NCBI GenBank assembly: GCA_023150835.1
Contig: JAKLKB010000010.1
Coordinates: forward strand, 17,036-81,035
Direction: 5' to 3'
Source of the DNA: Myxococcota bacterium
GTDB lineage: Bacteria > Myxococcota_C > UBA6777
DNA: 64,000 nucleotides
How positions within the stretch are numbered: position 1 is the first letter of the stretch; each line of letters opens with the position of its first letter. The notes below the pieces were generated by a model. That model searched no databases, was not told where the DNA came from, and saw only the letters and a program-made list of their open reading frames with translations. Positions 1 to 8,549 of the stretch are shown one piece after another. A program made the translations under genes and the position numbers.

Positions 1-1233
1 GTTGATCTGGACGAGGATGATATCGCGTAGTCCTTGGGCTTTGAGGAGTTTTTTGAGGAAGGCTTCGGTTTCGCGTCCACCCGTCCCGTTGCCGACGGCG
101 ATGGCATAGGGCGGATACTTGGTGAGGAAGGAAAGGAAGTCTCGGGCAGCGCGAGTTTCGTCGCCAGTAGCGAGATAAAATGTGGTGTTGTCGAGGAATT
201 TGCCGGTTTGATCGACGGCAACGCATTTACAGCCTGTGCGTTGACCGGGGTCGATGCCGATGACGTTTTTTTCGCCGAGGGGAGAGGCGAGCAAGAGGTT
301 GCGGAGGTTGTTGGCAAAGATATCGACGGCGTCGCGATCGGAGCGCATCTTGAGTTCGACGCGGACGTCGGTTTCGACGCTTGGGGCGAGTAGGCGCTTG
401 TAGGCGTCTTTGATGGCGAGGGCGAGTTGTTCGGCGAAGGGGGAGGAGGGGTTGTATTGGGCCTTGTATTGGAGATCGTGGAGCAGGGTTTCGGTGTCGA
501 GTTCGAGGGAGGCGCGGAGAGCGCCTTCTTTTTCGCCGCGTTGGATGGCGAGGAAGCGGTGGGAGGGGATGGTTTTGAGGGGTTCTTTGAAGTCGTAGTA
601 TTGTTGGAACTTGCTGGTTTGTTCTTTGAATTCGGCGGTGGCTTCGGTGGCGAGGATGCCGTCGTTGAGGAAGCGTTCGCGGACAAGGGCGCGGATATCG
701 GCGTCTTCGGAGAGGTTTTCGGCGACGATATCGCGAGCGCCGAGCAGGGCTTTGTCGGTGGAGGGGACCTCTTTGGCGGGATCGACAAAGGCGGCGGCTT
801 CGGCTTCGGGGTCGCCTTGGTTGGGTTGTGCGAGGATGCGTTCGGCGAGGGGGGCGAGTCCGCGTTCGCGGGCGATGATCGCACGGGTGCGGCGTTTGGG
901 TTTGAAGGGGAGGTAGAGATCTTCGAGTTCAGCTTTGTTGTGGACAGCGAGCAAACGGGCGCGGAGTTCGTCGGTGAGTTTGCCTTGTTCGGAGATGGAG
1001 GAGAGGATGGTTTGTCGGCGCTGTTCGAGTTCGACGAGATAGGCGTGGCGTTCTTGGATGGTGCGGATCTGGACTTCATCGAGGGATTGGGTGACTTCTT
1101 TGCGGTAGCGTGCGATGAAAGGGACGGTGTTTCCGTCTTCAAGGAGGCGGAGGGTGGCGAGGATGCTTGGGGCGGGGAGTTGAGTTTCGGCGACAAGAAG
1201 AGGAACGGGATCAAAAGCGTTGCGCTCAGTCAT
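1..1233 (-). CDS. tex: Tex-family RNA-binding transcription accessory protein, C-terminus cut by window edge
   Basis: The reading frame begins MTERNAFDPVPLL at an ATG preceded by an AAAGAG-type ribosome site and stays open to the left edge, giving the first 411 residues. It matches the Tex/YhgF family: an N-terminal helical region with the typical PFIARYRKE stretch near residues 45-55, a PFKPKRRTRA segment near residue 130, and the YqgF/RNase H-like fold, where a GNGTGGRETEAF motif is encoded near the edge. The HhH and C-terminal S1 RNA-binding domains would lie outside the window. Tex is a cytoplasmic nucleic-acid-binding protein linked to transcription. It is the last gene read toward the left after the gliding block, 180 bp downstream of a TPR lipoprotein gene; whether it is cotranscribed is unknown. 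Confidence 0.9.
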   Translation of the reverse strand, partial: MTERNAFDPVPLLVAETQLPAPSILATLRLLEDGNTVPFIARYRKEVTQSLDEVQIRTIQERHAYLVELEQRRQTILSSISEQGKLTDELRARLLAVHNKAELEDLYLPFKPKRRTRAIIARERGLAPLAERILAQPNQGDPEAEAAAFVDPAKEVPSTDKALLGARDIVAENLSEDADIRALVRERFLNDGILATEATAEFKEQTSKFQQYYDFKEPLKTIPSHRFLAIQRGEKEGALRASLELDTETLLHDLQYKAQYNPSSPFAEQLALAIKDAYKRLLAPSVETDVRVELKMRSDRDAVDIFANNLRNLLLASPLGEKNVIGIDPGQRTGCKCVAVDQTGKFLDNTTFYLATGDETRAARDFLSFLTKYPPYAIAVGNGTGGRETEAFLKKLLKAQGLRDIILVQIN

Positions 1234-1270
1234 GCTCTTTGCTCTTTGTGTTGTGCTTGTTTCGATGCTT

Positions 1271-1290
1271 GTCCGCCCCGAAGGACGGAC
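1271..1290. repeat. Short palindromic hairpin between tex and the TPR lipoprotein gene
   Basis: GTCCG (1271-1275) and CGGAC (1286-1290) form a short inverted repeat around a CCCCGAAGGA loop. It lies in the leader just upstream of tex. It could be a REP-like hairpin or part of a terminator for the upstream gene, but no T-run follows on either strand, so the function is unclear. Confidence 0.3.
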
Positions 1291-1412
1291 GCTACAGTAG
1301 GGTATGCGGAAATTTCCATGCTCTTTCAGCCAGAAGGGAAGACATGATAAGGATCGAGGTGGTTTGAGCCGATAATTCGGGGGGACGGAGGTGCAATTGG
1401 AGGCGTGGGGGA

Positions 1413-2540
1413 CTAACGTCGTTTTTTGCGGCGCGGTTTTTTCTTGGCTTCGAGTTCTTTAGCGAGTTCTTTTTCTTTGAGTTCGGTGAGGTTTCGGATC
1501 TTCATGCGGACGTCCATCTTCATGCCCTCGTCGCCGATCTTGCGTTGGATAAAGTCTTTGAAGGTGTCAAGGGCCTTTTCGCGTTTTTCGGCGGCGTCAC
1601 GTTCAAGAGAGGCTTTTTGGGCCTTGTCTTTTTCGGTGATGGCCTGAACGCGGCTTTTTTCATACCAAAGGTCGTAGGCGAGACCTTGGTGAAAGAGTGC
1701 GCCGGCATCGTTGGGTTTGTTGGCGAGGATCTTTTGGGTGGTGTTGACGGCTTGTTCGAACTGGTGCTGTTTGATGAAAAGAAGCGCGAGCAGGTTGTAA
1801 CTTTGTTCGTTGGCGGCTTGATTTTGGATGGCGGAGAGGAGGGCGGCTTCGGCCTTTGAGTAAAAGGGTTTGGCGGCTTCGGCGACGGGGACAAGGATGG
1901 TGCGAGGGGGTTCGGGTTCGCCTTTTTTCTTTTTCTTTTTTTTCTTTTTGTCGTCGTCCTCGGGGGGAGGGGTGGGATCGGGTGGAGGGGGTTCGTGTTC
2001 AGCGGCTTGATCGAGGTGGACGGAAGCGAGGCCGTTGTAGGCTTCGGTGTATTTGGGGTTGAGTTGAATGGCCTTTTGCATGGCTTCGGCGGCTTTGGGG
2101 AATTGGCGTGCGGATTGGTAGGTGAGGGCGAGTTCGTAGGCGTAGTTGGCGTCTTTTGGATTGAGTTCAAAGGCTTTTTCGTAGTGGGGGATGGCTTTTT
2201 GAAACTCTTTGTTTTTGACGTAGATCTTGGCGAGGTTGAGGTGAGCGCTTTTGTTGTTGGCTTCGAGGGAGATGCACTTGAGGTAGGATTGGATGGCTTC
2301 GGGCCACTCTTCGCTGGCTTGCTGTGCGCGCCCGAGCAGGTAGTGAGTGTGGGGATCGTAGGCGTAGAGTCGGACGGCTTGTTGGAGGAGGGTTTTGGCG
2401 TTGGTGTATTGCCCAGCGTTAATGCTTTCGACGGCTTCGTTGGCGATCCGTCGGGCGCGCCGTTGGTCCACTTTTTCGCAGCCGAGGCTGAGCCAAACGC
2501 TGCAAAGTAAGAGGAAAAGGGTGAGGCTTTTCGCGTACAT
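1413..2540 (-). CDS. TPR outer-membrane lipoprotein at the end of the gliding block
   Basis: A 375-residue protein. The start at MYAKSLTLF was chosen over an upstream Met because AAGGAAAG lies six bases before it and it gives a clean lipoprotein signal ending LSLGC. After the lipobox come about four TPR units (residues 30-170), a low-complexity linker of Pro/Asp followed by a run of nine Lys, then two more TPR-like units and a basic tail (KKPRRKKRR). It is the last gene of the gltE-gltF-gltG-gltH series, 85 bp after the barrel gene. That position and the lipoprotein nature suggest a role like the gliding lipoprotein GltK, but I cannot confirm the family from sequence alone. The gene is far too small to be the giant TPR protein AgmK/GltI. 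Confidence 0.75.
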   Translation of the reverse strand: MYAKSLTLFLLLCSVWLSLGCEKVDQRRARRIANEAVESINAGQYTNAKTLLQQAVRLYAYDPHTHYLLGRAQQASEEWPEAIQSYLKCISLEANNKSAHLNLAKIYVKNKEFQKAIPHYEKAFELNPKDANYAYELALTYQSARQFPKAAEAMQKAIQLNPKYTEAYNGLASVHLDQAAEHEPPPPDPTPPPEDDDKKKKKKKKKGEPEPPRTILVPVAEAAKPFYSKAEAALLSAIQNQAANEQSYNLLALLFIKQHQFEQAVNTTQKILANKPNDAGALFHQGLAYDLWYEKSRVQAITEKDKAQKASLERDAAEKREKALDTFKDFIQRKIGDEGMKMDVRMKIRNLTELKEKELAKELEAKKKPRRKKRR

Positions 2541-2625
2541 GGTATCTTTCCTTTGGAATGGATAAAACAAGGACGCGGAGATATCCGCGAGATATCGGGT
2601 TATCGGTGTGGTTGATGGGGTGGAA

Positions 2626-3240
2626 TCAGAAGTTGTAGGTTAGTGTGGGCATGAGGCCGATCCCAAGGCTAAGAACGCTGTCCGTGCCGGAGCTTTGGCC
2701 GAAGGTGATGGGGCGTAAGAGGCCGATGGCTTCGATGCCGACGGAGAGATGGCGTGCGCGAGTGTAGTAGCGCAAGCCAAGGCCGAGGTGAACGATCAAG
2801 CCGAGGTTGTTTTTGGTGTCGGGGAGGGAGAGGGAGACGCCTGCGCCGAGTTTGGCGTAGATGTAAAGTTGATCGAGGCGAACGAAGTGGATGGTTGCGC
2901 CGAGTTGAAAGAGAGAATCGCCGTTACCACCGCCTGCTTGGGGCTCTCCCGAGACGGCGGGTGCAAGGAAAGAGAGTTGGAGAGAAAAGATATCAGCGAT
3001 ATCGAATCCGATCTCGATACCACCGAGGGTTCCGACGAGGTTGGCTTGGGCTCCATTTTCGCGAGCGAGAGCAGAGGGTCGGAGAGCGAAGATATAAAGG
3101 CCGTAAGAGGCCGACATGAAGAAACCTTTTCGGACGTATGATTTGGGATCTTCTTCGAGGAATTGCGCGTTGGCGCGAGGGGTGAAGAGAGCGAAAAAGA
3201 CGGAAAAGGCAAAGAGACCGAAGAGTATGCGCCGCAACAT
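2626..3240 (-). CDS. gltH: Outer-membrane beta-barrel, GltH/CglE-like gliding protein
   Basis: A 204-residue protein starting MLRRILFGLFAF, with a signal peptide ending near RANAQ. The mature part alternates hydrophobic and polar residues in strands typical of an eight-stranded outer-membrane barrel and ends in Asn-Phe, a terminal aromatic typical of barrel insertion. A longer reading frame upstream exists, but GGAG sits before this ATG and only this start gives a signal peptide. In M. xanthus a barrel protein (GltH, also called CglE) follows gltF and gltG in the same order as here. The name therefore rests on barrel features plus gene order. The protein would be one of the outer-membrane parts of the gliding complex. 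Confidence 0.75.
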   Translation of the reverse strand: MLRRILFGLFAFSVFFALFTPRANAQFLEEDPKSYVRKGFFMSASYGLYIFALRPSALARENGAQANLVGTLGGIEIGFDIADIFSLQLSFLAPAVSGEPQAGGGNGDSLFQLGATIHFVRLDQLYIYAKLGAGVSLSLPDTKNNLGLIVHLGLGLRYYTRARHLSVGIEAIGLLRPITFGQSSGTDSVLSLGIGLMPTLTYNF

Positions 3241-3392
3241 GATCTGTTCAGCTCCACGGATGTTCGGGGTCATCACAAAAGGCTGGTAGAAGCTAACACG
3301 AATCCTTGGTGTGTGCAATCTTCTTTTGCAGGTCGATGGGTCAGAGAGGAGAAAAGGTGAAGGCAAGAAAGAGGGCGCAAGATCGGGGGGGA

Positions 3393-5972
3393 TTAGGAGG
3401 GTTTAAAGAAGAAGGGATAGTTGACTTGGACGATACCGCCACCTTTGGGGGCAGGGAAGCGCATATTTTTGACGCGCTGTGCGAGACATTCTTCGACGCG
3501 TTCGTTGTTCATGGTGGTTTCCTTGACGCTGGAGGTGGAGACCATCCCGTTGCCTTCGATTTGGAAGAAGACTTTGATCTTGCCTTGGAGTTTGGGGTAT
3601 TTGTTGAGTTCTTTTTCGTAGCAGTATTTGATACGGCTGCGGTTGTTGTTGATTACGCGACGGATGATCTCTTTGTCGAGCGAACCGAAGATAAGGGGCG
3701 GACCCGTCGAGACATCGACGCTTTGTTTACGCTTGCCTTTGAGGCGGCCTTGGCCCCAACCGCGTCCACCTTTACCGCCGCCACGTCCGTAGGTTCCGAG
3801 GTTTCCGACGCCTACGCCCAGTCCGCTTAAACCGCCACCGCCCATGCCACCGCCGCTTCGGACGCCGAGGCCGCCGTCACCCGAGGCATTACCGACTTTT
3901 CCACCGAGGAAGTTTCCGATCGCATCGGCATCATCGCCCCCAAAGCCTTTTGCGGAGAGGATCGCTCCATAAGAACTTTGGCCGCCGCCAAGAAGCCCGA
4001 GCATACCTTTTTGGCCGACTTTGTCGAGCAATTCTTTTTCGACTTGTTGCATATTGATCGGAGCTGTACCATCGGGGTTTTTCTCGATCTGGCCGGCTTT
4101 CTTTTGGATATTTTTGGGGATCTCGGTGGTTTTTTTGCCCATTTTGCCTTCGGTGTCTTTGGCACGGGCGCCACCGCTTTCTTGTTTCTTTTTCTTTTCT
4201 TCTTCTTCTGGGGGTCGCACGATCAATTGGGCGAAGCGGTTGGGTTGTTTGAAGAAGCTGTCATCGAGGCCACGAGGAGCTTCGTCGGAAAGCAACATAA
4301 AGAGGACGGCAAGGCCGTGGAGCAAGAAGGATGCGCCCATCGCGCGGGCAAGAGCGAGATCGAGTTGGCTAAAGAGGCCGGGGACGATGCGTTTGGGGGC
4401 GGGAACAAAGCTGATCACGAAGTCAAGCTGCCCGAGGGTGAGGTTGACTTGGGATTGAGCAGGCAGGGCAAACTGGTGGCCGAAGTCGGTACGTTCGACT
4501 TTCGAGCTTTGTTTGATCTGCTCAAGCGTGAAGAGTTGATCCTTGATTTGGACCGTGCCTTCCATTTGGGGGGTAAAGTTGACCATCAAGCGGTCACCTT
4601 TGGCCTCGATCAAGGTGAACGAGGTCATCTCGGCAGGAAGGGCGTCTGTGCTGAGCGAGAAGGTATTTTTGCGAGATTCGCCGATGGTGATCTTTTTGGG
4701 GCTGTAGAAGTGAGCATGATCAAGGATGCGATCACCCCACATCACGCGAACTTCGAGGGCTTCTTGGGTATCGGCGTATTGGGCGTCCATGACGACGGGT
4801 TGTTGGGGGGCAGGGGCCGCGATGGAGGGTTGTGCAGCGATCGGAGCAAAGCCGCCCGTCGATTGGGGAGGATAGGGCGATTGTTGTGGAAAACCGCTCA
4901 TGGGTTGGGCTTGTTGTGCATAGCCGCCGTAGGCTTGTGCGTTGGGGTCGTAGCCTTGGGGAGCGCCGTAGCCTTGGGGAGCGCCGTAGCCTTGGGGAGC
5001 GCCGTAGCCTTGGGGAGCGCCGTAGCCTTGGGGGGCTGAAAAGGCCTGTGCGTTGGGGTCGTAGCCTTGGGGAGCCGCGACTTGTGGGATTTGGCCATAG
5101 CTGGGTTGTTGTGAGGCGTAGGCTTGTGCGTTGGGATCGTAGCCTTGAGGAGCGCCGTAGCCTTGGGGAGCGCCGTAGCCTTGAGGTTCTTGGGTGTAGG
5201 CGACTTGGGGCTGTGCAGGTTCTTGGTACTGCATCGGGGCAGGGGCTTGGTAAGCGTGCGCTTGTTGTTCGGAAACTGCGGGAGATTGGGCCGTTGCTTC
5301 TTGGTATGCAGCTTCGCGCACCGCATAAGCAGCCGCAGCGTTGTGTTGGGATGTATCGGGTTCAGCGGTCTCTTGGGAGAGATCGGCCTCAAGGAGGGGA
5401 TTGCGTGTGACGGAAGTGGACTCGAAGTTGGGTTCACCGCCAAGTCCAGCGAGAGGATTGTGGTGGTGTCCGAAATCGATGCCAGATGCCCCGACGTCTA
5501 CACCAACGCTGCCGGTCATACCTGATGCGTCAGGTGTAAAGCCAACGTCTGCACCGAGGCTTGCGGGAGAGAACGCGGCTTCTGCGATAGGAGCGGGGGC
5601 TTCTGCTGCGGGGGCCGCACCTTTGACGTTGTAATTGCCGAGACGTGCTTGGCCGACGGCTTCTTCGCCGATGAAGATCTTGATGTTGGTATCGCCAAGG
5701 ATCATCTCGTCGCCCGAGACGACTTTGGTTTTGTGGATGCGCTTGCCATTGACGCGGGTTCCTTTGGACGAACCCATGTCGATGACTTGGGCTTCGTCGT
5801 TGTCGAGGATCTCGATCACGGCGTGGATACGGTTGATGTGGGGGTCATCAAGGCGGAGGTTGACAGAGGCCAGCTTGCCGATCTTCACGATGCTTTCGTT
5901 GAATTCCTCGGTTCGCGGAGCTTGTCCTTCGCGTTCGATCAGGAGGAAAATTGGGGTTATGGGCTTTGCCAT
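3393..5972 (-). CDS. gltG: GltG/PglI-like FHA and TonB-like gliding protein
   Basis: An 859-residue protein with GGGAGA before the ATG. Residues 25-95 form an FHA domain with the expected SSKGTRVNG core, a phosphothreonine-binding module. A low-complexity Pro/Gln/Gly/Tyr linker with repeated PQGYGA units (262-345) follows, then a second FHA-like segment (405-520), one transmembrane helix (about 543-562), a Lys/Gly-rich stretch and an AgmX/PglI-type C-terminal domain (about 760-859) with conserved CYEKELNKYP and two Cys. This order matches GltG of the myxobacterial gliding machinery: a cytoplasmic regulatory part, an inner-membrane helix and a periplasmic TonB-like end that contacts periplasmic partners. 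It lies between cglF and gltH as in M. xanthus and shares its C-terminal domain with GltJ at 17.1-19.5 kb. Confidence 0.88.
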   Translation of the reverse strand: MAKPITPIFLLIEREGQAPRTEEFNESIVKIGKLASVNLRLDDPHINRIHAVIEILDNDEAQVIDMGSSKGTRVNGKRIHKTKVVSGDEMILGDTNIKIFIGEEAVGQARLGNYNVKGAAPAAEAPAPIAEAAFSPASLGADVGFTPDASGMTGSVGVDVGASGIDFGHHHNPLAGLGGEPNFESTSVTRNPLLEADLSQETAEPDTSQHNAAAAYAVREAAYQEATAQSPAVSEQQAHAYQAPAPMQYQEPAQPQVAYTQEPQGYGAPQGYGAPQGYDPNAQAYASQQPSYGQIPQVAAPQGYDPNAQAFSAPQGYGAPQGYGAPQGYGAPQGYGAPQGYDPNAQAYGGYAQQAQPMSGFPQQSPYPPQSTGGFAPIAAQPSIAAPAPQQPVVMDAQYADTQEALEVRVMWGDRILDHAHFYSPKKITIGESRKNTFSLSTDALPAEMTSFTLIEAKGDRLMVNFTPQMEGTVQIKDQLFTLEQIKQSSKVERTDFGHQFALPAQSQVNLTLGQLDFVISFVPAPKRIVPGLFSQLDLALARAMGASFLLHGLAVLFMLLSDEAPRGLDDSFFKQPNRFAQLIVRPPEEEEKKKKQESGGARAKDTEGKMGKKTTEIPKNIQKKAGQIEKNPDGTAPINMQQVEKELLDKVGQKGMLGLLGGGQSSYGAILSAKGFGGDDADAIGNFLGGKVGNASGDGGLGVRSGGGMGGGGLSGLGVGVGNLGTYGRGGGKGGRGWGQGRLKGKRKQSVDVSTGPPLIFGSLDKEIIRRVINNNRSRIKYCYEKELNKYPKLQGKIKVFFQIEGNGMVSTSSVKETTMNNERVEECLAQRVKNMRFPAPKGGGIVQVNYPFFFKPS
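4938..5189 (-). repeat. 18-bp coding repeats (PQGYGA units) within gltG
   Basis: Near-identical 18-bp units encoding Pro-Gln-Gly-Tyr-Gly-Ala occur in two clusters, separated by DPNAQAY blocks that are themselves repeated three times. They form the flexible cytoplasmic linker of GltG between the FHA domain and the membrane helix. The near-identity of the units at DNA level suggests recent copy-number change. Confidence 0.9.
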
Positions 5973-6050
5973 CTGGGATCTCCCTTGGCTGTGTAGGAGA
6001 GGAGCGGAGGCGCTCGCAAGTGCGTTTGTGTTGTATTGCGTTTGTGTCGC

Positions 6051-6090
6051 GTTGTATCGCGTTGTATCGCGTTGTATCGCGTTGTATCGG
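6051..6090. repeat. 10-bp tandem repeat between cglF and gltG
   Basis: Four consecutive GTTGTATCGC-type units (the last ending in CGG) lie directly after the cglF stop codon, in the 120-bp spacer before gltG. A degenerate fifth unit precedes them. They are transcribed if the block is an operon. Confidence 0.85.
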
Positions 6091-6092
6091 GG

Positions 6093-6368
6093 TTATAGGT
6101 CGTTCACGGATTGGATGATCCGTTCACGAAAGTTTTGTCGGAGTTGGATCAAACGTTGAAACTTCACGTTTTTTCGGGCTTCGATGTATTCGCCGTCAGG
6201 TTTGGTCAAGTCGCCCGAGATGGTGTCGCTGCTGAAGTCGTACACGGTCTTCTTTTGGTAGAAGCGACCGCCGACTTTGACAGAACTGTCTTGGGCTTGT
6301 GGAGAGGTGGGGAGCGTCAAAGTGCTGAGTGCTGCGCAGGAAAGCCCAATCAAAAGCCAACGTTTCAT
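6093..6368 (-). CDS. cglF: CglF/GltF-like small secreted gliding protein
   Basis: A 91-residue protein with a signal peptide (MKRWLLIGLSCAALS, cleavage near SPQAQ). The mature part carries a KKTVYDFSSDTISGDL motif followed by KPDGEYIEARKNVKF and a charged C-terminal helix rich in Arg and Gln. I recognise this as the pattern of the small adventurous-gliding protein CglF (GltF) of M. xanthus, which sits between gltE and gltG as it does here. It should be periplasmic. The protein has no catalytic motif and is probably a structural or assembly factor. Confidence 0.8.
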   Translation of the reverse strand: MKRWLLIGLSCAALSTLTLPTSPQAQDSSVKVGGRFYQKKTVYDFSSDTISGDLTKPDGEYIEARKNVKFQRLIQLRQNFRERIIQSVNDL

Positions 6369-7193
6369 CGAAAACTCCTACTCCATCGGATGCCTCGAAG
6401 GAGGCCCTGTTGTCTGCATCTTCAAACTATCGTTGAGGATGGTTTGTGTGCGCGGGCTGGCGAAAAGATCCAAGGCGGTGCGCGGGGTGCGCGAGTAGAG
6501 AGAAGAGATTCGCACGGTCGCTGTTGGATCAAAGAATCCCTGACGCCAGCAAGGCGTACCTGCGCGATAGTAAACGATCTGATCGTCGATGTGGAGACTT
6601 TTTTTGTGGGGAAGCAGGGAAGTGGTTGAGAAGATCGCTCGATCTCCTCGATACAAGGGGCGATCGCGGTGGTTTGTTCGTCTGTGTTTGAGTCGGTCGT
6701 GGGGGTTGTCCACCAAGGCAAGGCACGAAAAACAAAGGCACGGGCAGTTTGGAGCTTTGAATGAACAAAAGCACGCCATTGCACGCCGTCGAGCGAAAAG
6801 CTCCAAAGCCACCAAAGGGGCGAGATGTGCAAGGTGGTGTTCATGTTGCGCGTTCCTGTGCGTTTGAAGATGGCCTGTGTGTCTAAGGTATTGAGATGGA
6901 GAAGCCCGCCGCGAAGCGTGCCAAATCGTTGAACTGGTGGGCTTAGACAAAGGGGGATCAGGGAAGTTCCCAAGCAAATCGTTTTTTGTTCGGCGAGGGC
7001 AAATGCAAGAGGTTCGGTTGGATGGATGGGAGATTCAGCTCGGTAGACAGGATGTTGGTTTGGATGGACAGGAGATCCGAGCGAATTGACGCGAGGTTCA
7101 GTCGGATAGACAGAGGATTCGGTCGAATGGATGGGCAGATCTGAGGGGATATCGGGGCGAGAATCGTGTGGCGGGATCGGGAGTGGGTGGGGG
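6369..7193. other. 825-bp gap in the gliding block, possibly a decayed gene
   Basis: No convincing intact gene is seen between gltE and cglF. On the minus strand one frame is open from 7193 to 6422. It starts with seven-residue units of the form P-V/I-H/Y-P-x-x-S/P (about 7015-7140), giving 21-bp degenerate DNA repeats. It then reads SPLWWLWSFSLDGVQWRAF (about 6835) and looks protein-like until about 6610. Downstream of that, a second minus frame becomes the more protein-like one (HIDDQIVYYRAGTPCW, ending at 6378). This is consistent with a coding sequence broken by a frameshift near 6600, or with a fast-evolving gene. No start with a ribosome site is obvious, and no function is recognised. 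Confidence 0.4.
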
Positions 7194-8549
7194 TTAGCTT
7201 CTTGGGGCAGGCTTTGCGCCTTCGGGGTTTTTATCTTCGGGCTTGTCGTCTGATTTTTTATCGTCGGGCTTATCGGGATCGCCTTTGTCAGGTTCCAGCT
7301 TGTCGGTCGAAAGATCTTTGGGAACGTTTTTGTCGATGTTGTCTTTTGCGTCGGTTTTTCGTGGCGCTGGTTTTTGTTGTTTGGCGAGTTTTTCTTTTTC
7401 TTCGGCTTCTTGCATTTTGAGGCGATCTTGCGACTCTTTGAGGAGTTGATACGCAGCGTGTTTCTCGCCGATACGCGAGCCTTGTTCGCCGATGTAGCGT
7501 CGAAGGCTGGTCTCTGCAAGCTTTGGTTTGTTCATGAAGCGGAGGTGAAGAACGGCGAGGTTGAAAACGCTGGAGGCATGGCCGGGATAGTATTTGAGCA
7601 GTTGTTCTTGGTAGACTTTTTCGGCTTCTTCAAACTTGCGATTGGCGCGTAGCGCGAGGGCATAGCCAAGGAGTGCTTCTTGGCTTCTTGGGCGGAGTTT
7701 CACGGCTTGTTGGAGGGTTGTGAGGGCGCGGGAGTAGTCGTGATAACGCAGCGCGAGCAAGCCGAGGTTCATTTGTGCGGAAAACAGGTTGGGATCTTCT
7801 TTGGCGGCTTCTCCAAAGAAGTACATTGCTTCGGGCATTTTTTGCTCGTTCATAAACGCGAGCCCTCGGATATTAAAGAGGCGCGCATCTTTTTTCTTGG
7901 TTTTCTCGGCCAGTTGGTACACCAAATGAACGATCTTGTACTTCTTTTGCTTGAGGTAGACGCCAGCGATTACGCGGTAGGCTTCGACGTTTTCGGGGTC
8001 AAGAGCAAGAATGCCTTGCGCCGTTTTGAGGGCATCTTCGTATTGGTTGTTGGCGACTTGCAGCGAAGCGAGGTTGATCTGCATCTCTGCTTTTTTGGCG
8101 TTTTGTGGATCGAGCCGAAGGTAGCGGTAATAGGTGCGCAGGGCGTTGTCGTGTTGCTTTTGTCGGACATAGAGTTGGACAAGCCGATAGGTTGCTTCGG
8201 GGTTTTTCTCGTCATTTTGTAAGGCTTGGCCAAGTTGACGTGTGGCGCGGTTATATTGTCCTGTCTCTTCGTAGAGAGCGGCCAGATTGAAGTGCGCCGC
8301 AGCGAGAGAAGGTTTTTTCTCGATGGCTTGGCGGTAGAGTTTTTCGACTTGTGCGTGGTCAATACTTCCTGAGCGTTTGCCTTCTTTGTGGATACCGACA
8401 GCTTCTTGGTAGATCTCTTCTGCTGTCTTTTCGACCACGACATCACGTTGAGGAGGCGGGTCATTTTTGACGACTTTGGTGGTGCAGCCGATCGATAGAA
8501 GCCATGCACAACCCAAGGGAAGCAAGAGGTGCTTTCGCATCGCGTTCAC
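7194..8549 (-). CDS. gltE: GltE/AglT-like TPR lipoprotein of the gliding machinery
   Basis: A 451-residue protein whose GTG start overlaps the gltD stop codon by four bases (GTGA), with GAAGG upstream; an ATG three codons later is an alternative. The signal ends LLSIGC, so the protein is a lipoprotein. Residues 40-370 hold about ten TPR units. The tail is very acidic and Lys-rich (repeated DKPDD-like blocks) and probably disordered. Gene order gltD-gltE-gltF-gltG matches the gliding cluster of M. xanthus, where this TPR lipoprotein is GltE (AglT) and is needed for gliding. Translational coupling with gltD supports a joint periplasmic/outer-membrane assembly. Confidence 0.83.
   Translation of the reverse strand: MNAMRKHLLLPLGCAWLLSIGCTTKVVKNDPPPQRDVVVEKTAEEIYQEAVGIHKEGKRSGSIDHAQVEKLYRQAIEKKPSLAAAHFNLAALYEETGQYNRATRQLGQALQNDEKNPEATYRLVQLYVRQKQHDNALRTYYRYLRLDPQNAKKAEMQINLASLQVANNQYEDALKTAQGILALDPENVEAYRVIAGVYLKQKKYKIVHLVYQLAEKTKKKDARLFNIRGLAFMNEQKMPEAMYFFGEAAKEDPNLFSAQMNLGLLALRYHDYSRALTTLQQAVKLRPRSQEALLGYALALRANRKFEEAEKVYQEQLLKYYPGHASSVFNLAVLHLRFMNKPKLAETSLRRYIGEQGSRIGEKHAAYQLLKESQDRLKMQEAEEKEKLAKQQKPAPRKTDAKDNIDKNVPKDLSTDKLEPDKGDPDKPDDKKSDDKPEDKNPEGAKPAPRS

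Noticed and set aside
427..1347. Long plus-strand open frame rich in Gly, Phe and Glu
   Set aside because: It is the antisense of tex. The codon bias of this genome leaves antisense frames open; the protein has no natural composition and tex is clearly real.
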